Source: Gammaproteobacteria bacterium
Lineage (GTDB): Bacteria > Pseudomonadota > Gammaproteobacteria > UBA9214
DNA: 5,345 nt
Reading direction: 5' to 3'
Assembly (NCBI GenBank): GCA_030635865.1
Contig: DAOVYA010000133.1
Location: 1 to 5,345 of the forward strand
Each line of letters begins with the position of its first letter. Within the stretch, counting starts at the first letter, position 1. A program made the position numbers and the translations under genes. Shown piece after piece: positions 4,163 to 5,345 of the stretch. The notes under the pieces are model-generated. The model searched no databases and was not told where the DNA came from. It worked only from the letters and a program-made list of their open reading frames with translations.

Positions 4163-5345
4163 ATGGATCAATCCCTGACATTCAATGCCGATCTGATCCG
4201 TCGTTATGACAAGGCAGGGCCACGCTATACCTCCTATCCCACTGCCGTGCAGTTTCATGGCGGTTTTGGCGAGCAGCAGTATCGCAAGTGGGCACAGCAC
4301 AGCAATGAGCACCCGGTAGCCCAGCCGCTCTCGCTCTATTTCCACCTGCCGTTCTGCGCCACCGTTTGTTATTACTGCGCCTGCAACAAGATCATCACCA
4401 AAAACCGTGCGCGTGCCATACCCTACCTGGAGCATCTCCACCAGGAGATCGCCCTGCAGGGTGCGCTGTTCAACAATGAGAGAAAAGTTGAACAACTGCA
4501 CTGGGGCGGTGGTACGCCGACCTTCATTAATCATGACCAGATGCGTGAGTTGATGCGGGTCACCGGCGAACATTTCAACTTGCGTGATGATGACCTTGGC
4601 GAGTACTCCATTGAAGTCGATCCCCGCGAAGCTGACGCGGACACGATCAAGCTGCTGAGAGAAATCGGCTTCAATCGCCTCAGCATGGGGGTACAGGACT
4701 TTGACCCGGTTGTTCAGAAAGCGGTCAATCGCAACCAGACCGAGGAAGAAACCGTGACAGTGCTGGAAGCGGCCCGGCAACAGGGCTTCAAGTCTGTCAG
4801 CATGGACCTGATCTACGGACTGCCTCACCAGAGTGTTGAAAGTTTCGCGCAGACCCTCGACAAGGTGATAGCCGCCACGCCTGACCGCCTGTCAGTCTTC
4901 AATTACGCGCACCTGCCGTCCCTGTTCAAGACCCAGCGGCAAATCAACGAAGCCGATCTCCCGGCGCCGGCCGAGAAGCTGGAAATCCTGCAACACACGA
5001 TTGAACAACTGGGTGATGCGGGATATATCTACATCGGCATGGACCATTTCGCACGGCCCGATGACGAACTCGCACAGGCCCAGCGCGACAGGACGCTGTA
5101 CCGGAATTTTCAGGGTTATTCCACACATGTCGATTGTGACCTTGTCGCCATGGGAGCAACCTCTATCAGCAAGGTAGGCGAGAGTTACAGCCAGAATGAA
5201 AAGGACCTGGAAAGTTATTACAGTCGTCTCGATAACAATGAACTCCCGGTCTTTCGGGGCATTGAACTCAATCCCGACGACATACTGCGCCGCGAGGTCA
5301 TCACCCAGTTGATATGTCACTTCACACTGGATATCCAGTCACTGG
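4163..5345 (+). CDS. hemN: Oxygen-independent coproporphyrinogen III dehydrogenase HemN (3' end missing)
   Basis: HemN is a radical SAM enzyme of the cytoplasm that decarboxylates two propionate side chains of coproporphyrinogen III to give protoporphyrinogen IX without oxygen, the anaerobic step of haem synthesis. The 394 codons present start with DLIRRYDKAGPRYTSYPTA. The iron-sulfur motif C65-x3-C69-x2-C72 is followed by C74, the extra conserved cysteine of true HemN (FCATVCYYCACNK). Next come the SAM-binding GGGTP (115-119), YSIEVDPRE, NRLSMGVQDF, DLIYGLPHQ, DHFARPDDELA and NFQGYSTHVDCDL. The C74 cysteine, the full TSYPTA start and the near-complete match to E. coli HemN (457 residues) argue against the HemW-like relatives. 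About 60 C-terminal residues lie beyond the window. GAGAGA 9 bases upstream is a modest ribosome binding site. Lying downstream of an fnr-like gene fits anaerobic expression, though transcription together with the PepSY gene is doubtful across the 203-bp gap. Confidence 0.95.
   Translation, partial: MDQSLTFNADLIRRYDKAGPRYTSYPTAVQFHGGFGEQQYRKWAQHSNEHPVAQPLSLYFHLPFCATVCYYCACNKIITKNRARAIPYLEHLHQEIALQGALFNNERKVEQLHWGGGTPTFINHDQMRELMRVTGEHFNLRDDDLGEYSIEVDPREADADTIKLLREIGFNRLSMGVQDFDPVVQKAVNRNQTEEETVTVLEAARQQGFKSVSMDLIYGLPHQSVESFAQTLDKVIAATPDRLSVFNYAHLPSLFKTQRQINEADLPAPAEKLEILQHTIEQLGDAGYIYIGMDHFARPDDELAQAQRDRTLYRNFQGYSTHVDCDLVAMGATSISKVGESYSQNEKDLESYYSRLDNNELPVFRGIELNPDDILRREVITQLICHFTLDIQSL

Noticed and set aside
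3965..4828. 287-codon leftward open frame
   Set aside because: It lies opposite hemN, whose motifs are unmistakable on the + strand.
4892..5320. 142-codon leftward open frame
   Set aside because: Also antisense to hemN, with no recognisable domain.

Overview
The window looks like chromosomal DNA from a gammaproteobacterium with sulfur metabolism that lives partly without oxygen. This rests on gene content: a CysB-type regulator very close to the enterobacterial protein, a DsrC/TusE-family protein, an Fnr-type oxygen regulator, and the oxygen-independent haem enzyme HemN. A sulfur oxidiser is an attractive guess, but no dsr, sox or other lithotrophy gene is present to prove it.

Layout. Bases 1-249 hold no gene, only small palindromes and a hairpin. 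A cysB-like LysR regulator runs leftward (250-1173). Diverging from it is a 113-residue DsrC-family protein (1383-1724) that lacks both C-terminal cysteines used by DsrC. The 209-bp space between them has a LysR-type T-N11-A palindrome, a third half-site, and a candidate promoter placed as a CysB-activated promoter should be. A strong terminator closes the DsrC-like gene. The gene-poor stretch 1725-2348 then holds a 131-bp element with terminal inverted repeats (probably a miniature or relict insertion sequence) and about 380 bp with only small hairpins. Three rightward genes follow: an fnr-like regulator (2349-3071), a secreted protein with two PepSY-like repeats (3390-3959), and hemN (4163 to the window edge, 3' end missing).

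How the parts fit. The left half looks like a sulfur-status switch: CysB senses sulfur metabolites and may control its own gene and the cysteine-less DsrC paralogue. The right half looks like an anaerobic module: the Fnr-like protein keeps the DNA-reading residues for TTGAT-N4-ATCAA, and a perfect copy of that site lies 80 bp upstream of the PepSY gene. HemN is a frequent Fnr target in other bacteria, but no Fnr box is visible directly before it here.

The best candidates for something undescribed are the cysteine-less DsrC paralogue paired with CysB, and the periplasmic double-PepSY protein behind a consensus Fnr site. The unusual N-terminal cysteine spacing of the Fnr-like protein is a third.
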